Assembly (NCBI GenBank): GCA_047125605.1
Contig: CP138932.1
Location: 1,922,001 to 1,986,000, forward strand
Source of the DNA: JAKVBK01 sp022447275
GTDB taxonomy: Bacteria > Pseudomonadota > Alphaproteobacteria > Rhodobacterales > Rhodobacteraceae
Direction of reading: 5' to 3'
DNA length: 64,000 bases
Below the pieces are notes generated by a model. That model worked only from the letters and a program-made list of their open reading frames with translations, had not been told where the DNA came from and made no database searches. Below are positions 1 to 7,991 of this stretch, piece after piece. Both the position numbers and the translations under genes were made by a program. Position 1 is the stretch's first letter; every line of letters begins with the position of its first letter.

Positions 1-1162
1 CGGCGGCATTGCTGGCCTCACGGCGGCGGCTGCATTCGCTTCGCAGGGTCGCCAGGTAACGCTTGTGAGCCCCGCGCCCCCCGTTGTCGCCCAGCAGGAG
101 GACGGCTCTGACCTGCGGTCGACGGCCTTTCTGCAACCCGCCCGCGATCTGTTCGACATGGCGGGCTTGTGGCCGCACCTTGCGCCCAAGGCGATCCCGC
201 TTGAGGGGCTGCGCATTGTTGACACGGTGGACTGGCCCCCCCGCACACGTGACAGCCGTGAATTTCGCTCTGAAGACATCCTGGACGGCCCGTTTGGCTG
301 GAACCTCCTGAATGTGGACACCAATGCAGCGCTGATGTCTGCCCTCGAGGGCCGCGACGGCATTACGCTGCGCTTTGGCACCGGCTTTGCCGACATGTTG
401 ACCCGAGATCGTGAAAGCATCGTCCGGCTCAGTGATGGCACCCGGCTCTCGGCGCAGTTGGTCGTGGCAATGGACGGGCGCAACAGTGCCGTGCGCGCAG
501 CGGCGGGCATCGATGTGGATGTGATCCGCTATGGGCAGACCGCACTGGCCTTTACGGTGCAGCACCCCCTGCCCCACGGCAATGTCTCGACGGAATTCTA
601 CAATGAGGGAGGGCCCTTCACGATGGTGCCTCTCCCCGATGTGGACGGCCAGCCCGCCTCCGCGATTGTTTGGATGAACCCGTCTGCCAAGGCGCAAAAC
701 CTATCGTCACTGTCCAGCGAAGAACTGTCTGACATCGCCAGTCAGCGCGCCTGCAACATGTTTGGGCCCCTTCGAATTATCTCTCCGATCCGGCATTGGC
801 CCATCGCAGCGCAGAAGGCGCGGGCACTGACGGCGCCGCGCACGGCCATCCTTGCCGAGGCAGCCCATGTGGTGCCCCCGATCGGGGCGCAGGGGCTCAA
901 CACGTCGCTCAATGATCTTGCGGCGCTCCTCAAGGCGATGGAAGGCGCAACCGATCCCGGCGCGCCCGCCGTACTGGCCGCCTATAACAAAGCACGCGCC
1001 GCAGATATCAGCCGACGCGTACAGGCGATTGATCTTTTCAACAGGATTACGCGCTCTGGCCTTCCCGGCCTGCAACACCTGCGTTTGTCCGGCCTAAAGG
1101 CAATCCACGGGATCGCGCCGGTGCGTAAGGCCGTGATGCGTGCGGGGATGGGCGGCAACTGA
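1..1162 (+). CDS. UbiH/UbiF-family FAD-dependent monooxygenase (5' end outside window)
   Basis: Flavoprotein hydroxylase of the UbiH/UbiF/Coq6 type, which hydroxylates the aromatic ring of a ubiquinone precursor at the membrane. The reading frame is open from base 2, and the first codons give GGIAGLTAAA, the end of the N-terminal Rossmann FAD motif. The true start is therefore upstream, and the GTG at 65 is only an internal codon. Further family marks are DGRNSAVRAAAG (the second FAD/NADPH motif) and AEAAHVVPPIGAQGLN, the alphaproteobacterial form of the third FAD motif. The stop at 1162 is real. The neighbouring aminotransferase is convergent, so no operon partner is visible downstream. The family is clear. 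Whether the substrate is a ubiquinone intermediate cannot be read from sequence. Confidence 0.9.
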   Translation, partial: GGIAGLTAAAAFASQGRQVTLVSPAPPVVAQQEDGSDLRSTAFLQPARDLFDMAGLWPHLAPKAIPLEGLRIVDTVDWPPRTRDSREFRSEDILDGPFGWNLLNVDTNAALMSALEGRDGITLRFGTGFADMLTRDRESIVRLSDGTRLSAQLVVAMDGRNSAVRAAAGIDVDVIRYGQTALAFTVQHPLPHGNVSTEFYNEGGPFTMVPLPDVDGQPASAIVWMNPSAKAQNLSSLSSEELSDIASQRACNMFGPLRIISPIRHWPIAAQKARALTAPRTAILAEAAHVVPPIGAQGLNTSLNDLAALLKAMEGATDPGAPAVLAAYNKARAADISRRVQAIDLFNRITRSGLPGLQHLRLSGLKAIHGIAPVRKAVMRAGMGGN

Positions 1163-1223
1163 TATCGGGCCGCGCAAAACGCGCGCCCGATATCTCTGCA
1201 TTGCAACGAACCGAGTATGTATC

Positions 1224-2351
1224 TTACAGGGCAGCGTCCAGTGCGGCCTCAAGCCGGGCCACCGACGCATCGACGTCGCGCAGTTTGTCGATCCCGAACA
1301 GGCCCAATCGGAACGTCGAGAATTCCGCGCCTTCATCGACCATCAGCGGCACCCCTGCAGCGATCTGCACCCCCTGCGCCGCGAACACCTTGCCCGATTT
1401 CACGTCCGGATCATCCGTGTAGCTGACGACCACGCCCGGGGCGGCAAACCCCTCTGCCGCAACAGACCTTATGCCGCGTGCGGCCAGCATCTCGCGCACC
1501 CTGCGGCCTTGCTCCCACTGTGCCTCCTCAAGGGCATCCAGCCCGTAGTCGCGGCTCTCTGCAAGCGCATCCCGGAAAGACCGCAAGGCATCCGTGGGCA
1601 TCGTCGCGTGATAGGCGTGCCCGCCCGCCTCATAGGCCTCCATGATGCTCAGCCACTTTCCGAGGTCCACAGCAAAGGAGGATGACGCACGGCTCTTTGC
1701 GATGTCGACTGCCCGCTCCGACAGCATAACGCAGCCCGCTGAAGGTTGTGCCGACCAGCCTTTTTGCGGGGCCGATATCAGCACATCAACGCCGGTGGCC
1801 TTCATATCGATCCACGCACAACCCGAGGCAATGCAATCCAGTACCATGATGCCGCCGACAGCATGAACAGCGTCTGCAACGGCCTTGATGTAGTCATCCG
1901 GCAGGATCATCCCGGCGCTGGTTTCCACATGAGGTGCAAAGACAACGGCGGGCGCTTCCTCCGTAATCCGGGCAACCACATCCTCGATCGGCGCGGGCGC
2001 AAAGGGGGCTGTCGTGTCGTTCCCAGTCCGCCGGGCCTTCATAACGGTCTCACTGGCGGGCAAGCCGCTGGCTTCGAAAATCTGGCTCCAGCGGTAGGAG
2101 AACCAGCCGTTGCGGATCACCATGACTTTCTGATCGCCAGCGAATTGGCGGGCCACGGCTTCCATCGCATAGGTGCCCCCGCCCGGCACAAGCGCCACTG
2201 CATCCGCATTGTAGGCGGTTTTGAGCATTTCAGAGATGTCCCGCATCACCTTGCCAAAAGCGGCGGACATGTGGTTGAGCGACCGGTCCGTGAACACGAC
2301 CGAAAATTCGAGCAGACCGTCAGGGTCAATATCGGGCAGTAATGCAGACAT
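1224..2351 (-). CDS. Class V aminotransferase, alanine-glyoxylate/serine-glyoxylate type
   Basis: PLP-dependent fold-type I aminotransferase of 375 residues, the usual length for alanine-glyoxylate or serine-glyoxylate transaminases. The N-terminal part has the glycine-rich phosphate-binding stretch VPGGGTYAMEAVARQF. The central part has VLDCIASGCAW, where the aspartate pairs with the pyridine nitrogen. The PLP lysine lies in LISAPQKGWSAQPSAG. The ATG at 2351 is preceded on the minus strand by GGAGAG-like sequence. It is probably a single-gene unit, convergent with the monooxygenase, and lies downstream of two Lrp regulators on the same strand. Substrate is uncertain. A second class V enzyme at 37350 is a better serine-cycle candidate. 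Confidence 0.88.
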   Translation of the reverse strand: MSALLPDIDPDGLLEFSVVFTDRSLNHMSAAFGKVMRDISEMLKTAYNADAVALVPGGGTYAMEAVARQFAGDQKVMVIRNGWFSYRWSQIFEASGLPASETVMKARRTGNDTTAPFAPAPIEDVVARITEEAPAVVFAPHVETSAGMILPDDYIKAVADAVHAVGGIMVLDCIASGCAWIDMKATGVDVLISAPQKGWSAQPSAGCVMLSERAVDIAKSRASSSFAVDLGKWLSIMEAYEAGGHAYHATMPTDALRSFRDALAESRDYGLDALEEAQWEQGRRVREMLAARGIRSVAAEGFAAPGVVVSYTDDPDVKSGKVFAAQGVQIAAGVPLMVDEGAEFSTFRLGLFGIDKLRDVDASVARLEAALDAAL

Positions 2352-2473
2352 GGGGGCTCTCCTTTGTGGCTGACCTACAATGAAGGGCAGGAACCGGGTC
2401 TGGGAAGGGCCAAAACGCCGCGCTGTGGGGCCCTAAAGCGCTCCCGGAGGTCTGTCGCGACGCGGATCGGAAA

Positions 2474-2935
2474 CTAGCCCAAAGGGCCGGGGCGCCGCTC
2501 TTCGCTAAGCAGAACGTTCGCCTCCACCTCGCCGACGCCTGGCAATGTCATGAGGCGGCGGCGCAAGACACGCTCGAAATCGGGCAGGTCCCGCGCAGTC
2601 ACACGGAGACGATAATCATAGTGCCCCAGCACATGTTCGATCACCTGAACTTCGGGGATCGCACTCACGGCGCGTTCGAAATCCTGCAGGCTGACACGGC
2701 CCTTTGTGGCCAGTTTCACCCCGAGGAAAACGGTTACGCCAAAACCCAGCGCCTCCCTGTCCAGCAAAACACGGCGCCCCGCAAAAACGCCTGCCTCCTC
2801 CAGTCGGCGCACCCGCCGCCATGTGGCTGGCTGCGACAGACCAAGACGCCGCGCCAATGCGCCCGCAGACAGCCCGGCATCGCGCGACAGGGCGCGCAGA
2901 AGCTTTCGGTCGAGGTCATCAAGCTCAAGCGACAT
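2474..2935 (-). CDS. Lrp/AsnC family transcriptional regulator
   Basis: Regulator of about 153 residues. The N-terminal winged HTH is DDLDRKLLRALSRDAGLSAG, followed by ARRLGLSQPATWRRVRRLEEAG. The C-terminal part is a RAM/AsnC ligand-binding sandwich (HVLGHYDYRLRVTARDLPDFE). I start it at the ATG of MSLELDDLD, because the frame continues upstream with a proline-rich leader not expected in this family. It lies 78 bp beyond a second Lrp-type gene on the same strand, so the two may be cotranscribed. Family members usually sense amino acids as octamers. The tandem arrangement next to ilvC suggests a role in branched-chain or general amino-acid control, which is inference. Confidence 0.88.
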   Translation of the reverse strand: MSLELDDLDRKLLRALSRDAGLSAGALARRLGLSQPATWRRVRRLEEAGVFAGRRVLLDREALGFGVTVFLGVKLATKGRVSLQDFERAVSAIPEVQVIEHVLGHYDYRLRVTARDLPDFERVLRRRLMTLPGVGEVEANVLLSEERRPGPLG

Positions 2936-3013
2936 GGGCGCCCCCGGAGCCAAAACCGCCCCGCCCAAATATGTGTGCCAAAGGTTTGCCGGGTTGATGG
3001 GAAGCAGGGGCCG

Positions 3014-3472
3014 TCATAGGGGCAAGGCCTCCGCGCGTTTGATCGTCGCCACATGCATCAGCGCTTCGATGTCAGAGATATGCGGCAAGGTCAGAATGCG
3101 GGCGCGGTAGATTTCCTGATAGTGGGCCATGTCACGGGCAATCACCGCCAGCCGCACATCGACACGGCCTAGGAAGGTTTGGATTTCGAGCACTTCTGGC
3201 ACGTCCCGGGCGGCTGCGATGAAGGCGTCAAACGCATTGCGGGCGGTTTTGTCCAGCGTGATCCGCAGCGACACCTGAACCGAGAAGCCCAGCTTCGTCC
3301 AGTCAATCACCCGTTCCTGGCCCTGCAGAATGCCCGCTGCCCGCAACTTGTCGAGGCGGCGCGCGGCCGTTGCAGGGGCAAGGCCAGCCCGCTCCGCCAG
3401 CGCGCTGTTGGACAGCTCAGGCGCATCCAACAAGTGCCTTAGAAGGCGTCGGTCCACATCGCTTACTTGCAT
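3014..3472 (-). CDS. Lrp/AsnC family transcriptional regulator, divergent from ilvC
   Basis: About 152 residues. HTH segment VSDVDRRLLRHLLDAPELSN then LAERAGLAPATAARRLDKLRAAG, followed by an AsnC/RAM domain (QTFLGRVDVRLAVIARDMAHY). I choose the ATG of MQVSDVD at 3472. An in-frame ATG seven codons upstream (3493) is possible. The gene is transcribed away from ilvC across a 133 bp intergenic region, the usual layout for a local Lrp-type regulator that controls itself and its divergent neighbour. Regulation of ilvC by this protein is inferred from position only. Confidence 0.88.
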   Translation of the reverse strand: MQVSDVDRRLLRHLLDAPELSNSALAERAGLAPATAARRLDKLRAAGILQGQERVIDWTKLGFSVQVSLRITLDKTARNAFDAFIAAARDVPEVLEIQTFLGRVDVRLAVIARDMAHYQEIYRARILTLPHISDIEALMHVATIKRAEALPL

Positions 3473-3605
3473 GAATTCTGCATTTATACCCATTTTTACG
3501 AATTGAAAACTTCTAAATCATCGAATTTCTAGGCTAATTGACAGGCATTCAGCATCAATTCTGCGTAGTCTGCACCCCAGTTAAACTCGACCAAAGGATA
3601 GACCC
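3473..3605. promoter_or_regulatory. Divergent promoter region between lrp-type gene and ilvC
   Basis: A-T rich stretch between the divergent lrp-type gene and ilvC. A perfect -35 hexamer TTGACA lies at 3538-3543 on the + strand, but no good -10 box follows at 16-18 bp. An attenuator leader peptide of branched-chain residues was not seen. A ribosome site (AAAGGATAG) precedes the ilvC ATG. Control by the adjacent Lrp protein is plausible but not shown. Confidence 0.4.
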
Positions 3606-4628
3606 ATGCGCGTCTACTACGATCGCGATTGCGATGTGAACCTGATCAAGGAAATGAAAGTAGCCATTTTGGGCTACGGCAGCCAGGGCCACGCCCATGC
3701 GCTGAACCTGCGCGACAGCGGTGCCAAGAATGTAGTTGTCGCCCTGCGCGAGGGCTCTGCCTCTGCCGCAAAGGCCGAGGCCGAAGGTCTGCAGGTGATG
3801 GGCATTGCCGAAGCGGCCGCCTGGTGTGACCTGATCATGTTCACCATGCCCGACGAACTGCAGGCCGAAACCTACAAGAAATACGTTCATGACAATCTGC
3901 GCGATGGCGCGGCCATGGCATTTGCCCACGGCCTGAACGTGCATTTTGGCCTGATCGAGCCCAAGCCCGGTGTCGATGTGATCATGATGGCGCCCAAGGG
4001 CCCTGGCCACACCGTGCGCGGCGAGTACACCAAAGGCGGCGGCGTGCCCTGCCTTGTGGCCGTTGACCAGAACGCATCTGGCCGTGCTCTCGAAATCGGC
4101 TTGTCCTACTGTTCGGCCATCGGTGGCGGCCGCTCCGGCATCATCGAAACCAACTTCCGCGAGGAATGCGAGACCGACCTCTTCGGCGAACAGGCCGTTC
4201 TCTGCGGTGGTCTGGTTGAGCTGATCCGCATGGGCTTTGAAACCCTCGTCGAAGCTGGCTACGCGCCCGAAATGGCATATTTCGAGTGTCTGCACGAAGT
4301 AAAGCTCATCGTGGATCTGATCTACGAAGGCGGCATTGCCAACATGAACTACTCGATCTCGAACACCGCCGAGTATGGCGAGTATGTCTCGGGCCCGCGC
4401 GTTCTGCCCTATGATGAAACGAAGGCCCGGATGAAAGCGATCCTGACCGACATCCAGACCGGCAAGTTCGTCCGTGACTTCATGCAGGAAAACACCGTGG
4501 GCCAGCCCTTCTTCAAGGGCACCCGTCGCCTGAACGACGAGCACCAGATCGAAGAGACCGGCGAAAAGCTGCGCGCAATGATGCCCTGGATCTCTGCCGG
4601 CAAGATGGTCGACAAGACAAAGAACTGA
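3606..4628 (+). CDS. ilvC: Ketol-acid reductoisomerase
   Basis: Class I KARI of 340 residues, the typical short-form length. It catalyses the Mg2+-dependent isomeroreduction of 2-acetolactate or 2-aceto-2-hydroxybutyrate, with NAD(P)H, in valine, leucine and isoleucine synthesis. The Rossmann motif GYGSQGHAHALNLRDSG is near residues 22-38. The conserved stretches IMMAPKGPGHTVR, ETNFREECETDLFGEQ (Mg2+ ligands) and ECLHEVKLIVDLIYEGG are all present. The ATG at 3606 has a ribosome site just upstream. The gene stands alone, with a strong terminator 23 bp after its stop codon. It faces a divergent Lrp-type regulator. Confidence 0.97.
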   Translation: MRVYYDRDCDVNLIKEMKVAILGYGSQGHAHALNLRDSGAKNVVVALREGSASAAKAEAEGLQVMGIAEAAAWCDLIMFTMPDELQAETYKKYVHDNLRDGAAMAFAHGLNVHFGLIEPKPGVDVIMMAPKGPGHTVRGEYTKGGGVPCLVAVDQNASGRALEIGLSYCSAIGGGRSGIIETNFREECETDLFGEQAVLCGGLVELIRMGFETLVEAGYAPEMAYFECLHEVKLIVDLIYEGGIANMNYSISNTAEYGEYVSGPRVLPYDETKARMKAILTDIQTGKFVRDFMQENTVGQPFFKGTRRLNDEHQIEETGEKLRAMMPWISAGKMVDKTKN

Positions 4629-4650
4629 GCCGGTTGAATACACCGGACGA

Positions 4651-4679
4651 AAGGGGCGCCGCAGAGCGCCCCTTTTTTT
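4651..4679 (+). terminator. Rho-independent terminator after ilvC
   Basis: Perfect 8-bp G+C-rich stem AGGGGCGC / GCGCCCCT (4652-4659 and 4666-4673), with a 6-nt loop and followed by a run of seven T. It sits 23 bp past the ilvC stop codon and closes that transcript. Confidence 0.88.
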
Positions 4680-4894
4680 GCTTGCAGGTATAGGGGCACA
4701 GAGAGGCTCACACAGACGCTATCCCACGACTGTGTGGCAGAACCACAAGAGGCATTTGGCGTGTGCAACACTTGCCCGCACGGGGAAGCACGTTCACCGA
4801 TCGCGCAAAAAGCCCTCATGCCTGTCCTGCGCTTGCACCTTTTCTGTCAGCCCACTAGGGCTAGCCTCCTGTTTACCAACGAAAGCGATGCGCC

Positions 4895-5770
4895 GTGTCT
4901 GCTGCACCCTCACCAGAGAATCCGGGCCTTTTGAACTGGATACTGCTTTTGTTTCTCGGCGTGATTTGGGGCGCGGCGTTTCTGTCTGTGCGCATTGCGC
5001 TGGAAGGGTTTGCGCCCATAACGGTGGCCGCCATGCGCGTTCTAGTGGGATCGGCAGCCCTTGTCGTGATCGGGATCATCATGGGCCAGGGCCTCGACAA
5101 GGTGCCCGGCGCGCGCGGCTGGGCCTTTGCAAGCGCCATCGGACTGGGCGCCATTGCCCTGCCCTTCACCTTGCTGGCCTGGGGGCAACAATTTGTGCCC
5201 TCCGCCTATGCGGGCGTGGCGATGGGCTCTGTCCCGCTTTTGGTGCTGCCCCTTGTGGCCATCTTTTCCCCGGAAGAAGGCATCGGCCCCCGCCGCATCA
5301 TGGGTCTGATCCTTGGGTTTGCCGGGATCGCCGTTCTGTTTGGCCCCGAAGCCTTGAGCAGCGATGCCGTCCCCGTCAGGGATCGCATGCTGATCTGGGG
5401 CACGGCAGCCTGTGTTGGCGCGGCGTCCTGCTATGCCATAGGGTCCGTTATCACGCGCAGAGCACCGGCCATGCCGCCCATTTCGCTTGCCGCTGCAACC
5501 CTAGTTGTGGCCGCCATTGCCCTTGTGCCCCTGGCGCTTTGGTTTGAGGGGGTGCCGGACGCCTGGCCCACACGCCCCACCCTATGGTTGCTCTATGCGG
5601 CCCTGTTTCCGACGGCCCTTGCCTCTGTCATCCGGGTGCGCGTCATCACAACGGCCGGATCCCTTTTCATGTCAATCGTCAGCTACATGGTGCCTGTGTG
5701 GTCGGTGATCTTTGGCATTCTGTTTTTGTCCGAGGCGCTGCCCCCCGTCTGTTCGCGGCACTGGCATTGA
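4895..5770 (+). CDS. DMT-superfamily (EamA) transporter, apparent C-terminal frameshift
   Basis: Inner-membrane exporter-like protein with two EamA repeats and about ten hydrophobic helices, from NWILLLFLGVIWGAAFLSVR at the N-terminus to a penultimate helix MSIVSYMVPVWSVIFGILFL. It starts at GTG 4895. The frame ends abnormally at 5770 with PVCSRHWH. The +1 frame from about 5746 instead encodes RLFAALALILAGIGIAQSR, a normal last helix of the family, with a stop at 5847. The shift lies in the run of six C at 5741-5746, where one extra C would restore a 317-codon gene. It is either a sequencing or assembly indel or a recent inactivation. Substrate unknown. It has no operon partner. Confidence 0.75.
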   Translation: MSAAPSPENPGLLNWILLLFLGVIWGAAFLSVRIALEGFAPITVAAMRVLVGSAALVVIGIIMGQGLDKVPGARGWAFASAIGLGAIALPFTLLAWGQQFVPSAYAGVAMGSVPLLVLPLVAIFSPEEGIGPRRIMGLILGFAGIAVLFGPEALSSDAVPVRDRMLIWGTAACVGAASCYAIGSVITRRAPAMPPISLAAATLVVAAIALVPLALWFEGVPDAWPTRPTLWLLYAALFPTALASVIRVRVITTAGSLFMSIVSYMVPVWSVIFGILFLSEALPPVCSRHWH

Positions 5771-5965
5771 TCCTTGCCGGCATCGGCATCGCGCAAAGCC
5801 GCCAAATCCTAAGTGCCCTGAGCCACCGCAGAGCGCTCCGATCCTAGGCAAATGCCCTGCGCTGGCCGCACTGGCAAACCCTGATGGCGCGCCCGGGTGG
5901 CTCCTTGAAAATGCAAAACGCCCCCTGAACACAGGGGGCGCTAAACTGGCTCCAAAAGGGTTCGC

Positions 5966-6394
5966 TCAGGCGCCTGTATCTTCGGCTGCAATGGCGGCAA
6001 GGGCCGCTCTGCCCACCGCAATATCCTGCTCGGCGCTGCCAGATCCAACGCCGATGCCCCCGATGACATGGCCATCGACCTTGATGGGCAAACCGCCCCC
6101 AAGCCCGGTGACGGCATTTTGGGTTGCCGAGGCGATATGCGGGCGGAAATCAACCGGGATCGCATCCGAACGCCCCATAATCGAAGCTGCGGTGCGCGCC
6201 TTTGCCAGGGCCGATTTACGGCTTAGGAATTTCGCGCCGTTCATGCGGATCTCCCCAAGGGTTTCGCCACTTGCATCGACAATGACGATACACTGAGGCT
6301 GGCCGATTTCTTCGGCTTTGGAGGTCGCGGCACCGAGCATTGTCAGTACCGCGGCATGGGTCAATTTGAGCGTTGGAAGTGTGAAGTCCGTCAT
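5966..6394 (-). CDS. GlcG/HbpS family (DUF336) heme-binding-like protein
   Basis: 142 residues, starting at MTDFTLPTLKLTHAAV. The family-typical stretches are VDASGETLGEIRMNGA, SALAKARTAASIMGRSD and the C-terminal glycine-rich GLGGGLPIKVDGHVIGGIGVGSG. GlcG/HbpS proteins are small, often heme- or cofactor-binding, and usually sit in oxidation or degradation operons. Their biochemical role is mostly unresolved. The start codon overlaps the stop codon of the upstream lactonase gene by four bases (ATGA), so the two are translationally coupled and probably act on one pathway. The longer frame upstream of 6394 is inside the lactonase gene and is not used. Confidence 0.85.
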   Translation of the reverse strand: MTDFTLPTLKLTHAAVLTMLGAATSKAEEIGQPQCIVIVDASGETLGEIRMNGAKFLSRKSALAKARTAASIMGRSDAIPVDFRPHIASATQNAVTGLGGGLPIKVDGHVIGGIGVGSGSAEQDIAVGRAALAAIAAEDTGA

Positions 6395-7317
6395 AGCGGT
6401 GAAACCCCGTTCACGTTGAGATAAACGGCATATAGCGAGGTCGTGCCGCAAATAAACAGGCGATTTAACTTCGCTGCGCCGAAACACACATTGGCGACGG
6501 TTTCCGGGATCAGAAGCTTGCCGATCAGGCGGCCATCGGGGGCATAGCAATGCACCCCATCACCGGCCGACGTCCAAATCCGTCCCTGCGTGTCAAGGCG
6601 GAACCCATCAAAAAGGCCCTGCGTGCAGGAGGCGAACACCGCACCGTCCGACAGCGCGCCATCTGCCTGAACGGAATGCCGCCGAATATGGCGCGGGCCA
6701 TCTGGCGCATGGGTGGCGCCTGTGTCGGCGATATAGAGCAGGCTTTCATCGGGCGAAAAGGCAAGGCCGTTGGGCTTTTGATAGTCGTCGGCCACAATGG
6801 TAATGGCGCCATCTTCTGGATTAACCCGATAGACATGGCACGCGCCAATTTCACTCTCGGCCCGTCCGCCCTCGTAATCATAATCAATCCCATAGGAAGG
6901 GTCCGTGAACCAGATCGACCCATCCGACTTGACCACAACATCATTGGGGGAGTTCAGCCGTTTGCCATCGAACTGATCGGCGATCACAGTGCAGGTGCCG
7001 TCATGTTCGGTCCGGGTGACGCGGCGGGTGAGGTGCTCACAAGAGATCAGGCGCCCCTGCCGATCGAGGGTGTGGCCGTTGGTATTGTTGCAAGGCGCGC
7101 GAAAGTTAGAGACGGAGCCATCAGTCTCGTCCCAGCGCAGTATGCGATTGTTGGGAATGTCCGACCACAGCAGATACCGCCCTGCCGCAAACCAGACCGG
7201 CCCTTCGGACCAGCGTGCCCCCGTCCAAAGACGTTCGATATGCGCATGTCCAAAAATGCAGTGCGCGAACTCAGGATCGATCACCTCGTAGCCGGTGCCC
7301 TCCACGGTGCCAAACAT
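6391..7317 (-). CDS. SMP-30/gluconolactonase/LRE family protein
   Basis: About 308 residues, a six-bladed beta-propeller lactonase. It starts at MFGTVEGTGYEVIDPEF, preceded by AAAAGGGGCAAGATC. Motifs are EGPVWFAAGRYLLWSDIPNNRI (the divalent-metal Glu of blade 1), LNSPNDVVVKSDGSIWFTDPSYGI (metal Asn and substrate loop) and KPNGLAFSPDESLLYIADTG (the catalytic Asp region). Such enzymes hydrolyse aldono- or other lactones in sugar-acid catabolism, mostly in the cytoplasm. It is coupled by a 4-base overlap to a GlcG-like gene. The natural lactone cannot be assigned. Confidence 0.9.
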   Translation of the reverse strand: MFGTVEGTGYEVIDPEFAHCIFGHAHIERLWTGARWSEGPVWFAAGRYLLWSDIPNNRILRWDETDGSVSNFRAPCNNTNGHTLDRQGRLISCEHLTRRVTRTEHDGTCTVIADQFDGKRLNSPNDVVVKSDGSIWFTDPSYGIDYDYEGGRAESEIGACHVYRVNPEDGAITIVADDYQKPNGLAFSPDESLLYIADTGATHAPDGPRHIRRHSVQADGALSDGAVFASCTQGLFDGFRLDTQGRIWTSAGDGVHCYAPDGRLIGKLLIPETVANVCFGAAKLNRLFICGTTSLYAVYLNVNGVSPL

Positions 7318-7991
7318 GATCTTGCCCCTTTTCGAATGCTTGTAATGTGGCGGGCAAAGCCTCGCGCAACCTATGCGTTGTTCATGTATCGGCCGCGCTC
7401 TGACCTGATTGCAAGTGGATCGGGGATACACACCCTGTCACCCAGTCCCATGGCCCATAATGCCTGCTCTGTTCTGCAAAAAATGTCTTTTTGAGGCGCT
7501 CGGAAATACGGGGGATGCTTCCGCGCAGGCTGGCCCCAGAAGGGGTTTAGCGCTCCTTTGCGCACATATTTTTCTCCCTAGGGGTCCGCATATTTTTCTC
7601 ACTCGTGGAGCAATTAGCTCCAATGTCTATCGTAATACCGTCCCCAATCCTGCCGCAGCGATGCAAGTATCGCTTGGGCTGGCAATTGTCTCGTGAATGA
7701 GAACAGTTGCCTCCGAATGGGCGGCTTAGGCCTCCAAAACTGCCATTTCTATACTTTAGACCAACGGTTCTATCCGAGGGTTCGTTCGCGCGGAGATAGG
7801 GCGCCCTTTATCGTGTTTGGGAGCAGTAAACCCAAGTGTGAGTTCCTAATTTGTCGAATTCTTGCAGCAAGATGAGGCCGCACCTGCGCCTAGGCGGCGC
7901 GTGTTCTGCAACGCGTATCTCACATTGCACCCCCGAAACCTGGGGCAATGCCCACAAAGCAAACCTAACAGCAGCTGAGTAGGTAACAAAC
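7318..7991. other. Intergenic region upstream of the first Hint gene
   Basis: 674 bp with no convincing gene, and probably containing both divergent promoters. Two 12-bp direct repeats (CATATTTTTCTC at 7565-7576 and 7589-7600) are spaced exactly 24 bp apart. A perfect inverted repeat TGGAGC-5-GCTCCA lies at 7606-7622, right after the second copy. This looks like a small operator cluster, but no regulator is indicated. Confidence 0.35.

Noticed and set aside
3555..4643. 362-codon open frame on the strand opposite ilvC
   Set aside because: It is the antisense shadow of ilvC, a codon-bias effect. The ilvC motifs are unmistakable and the frame has no ribosome site.
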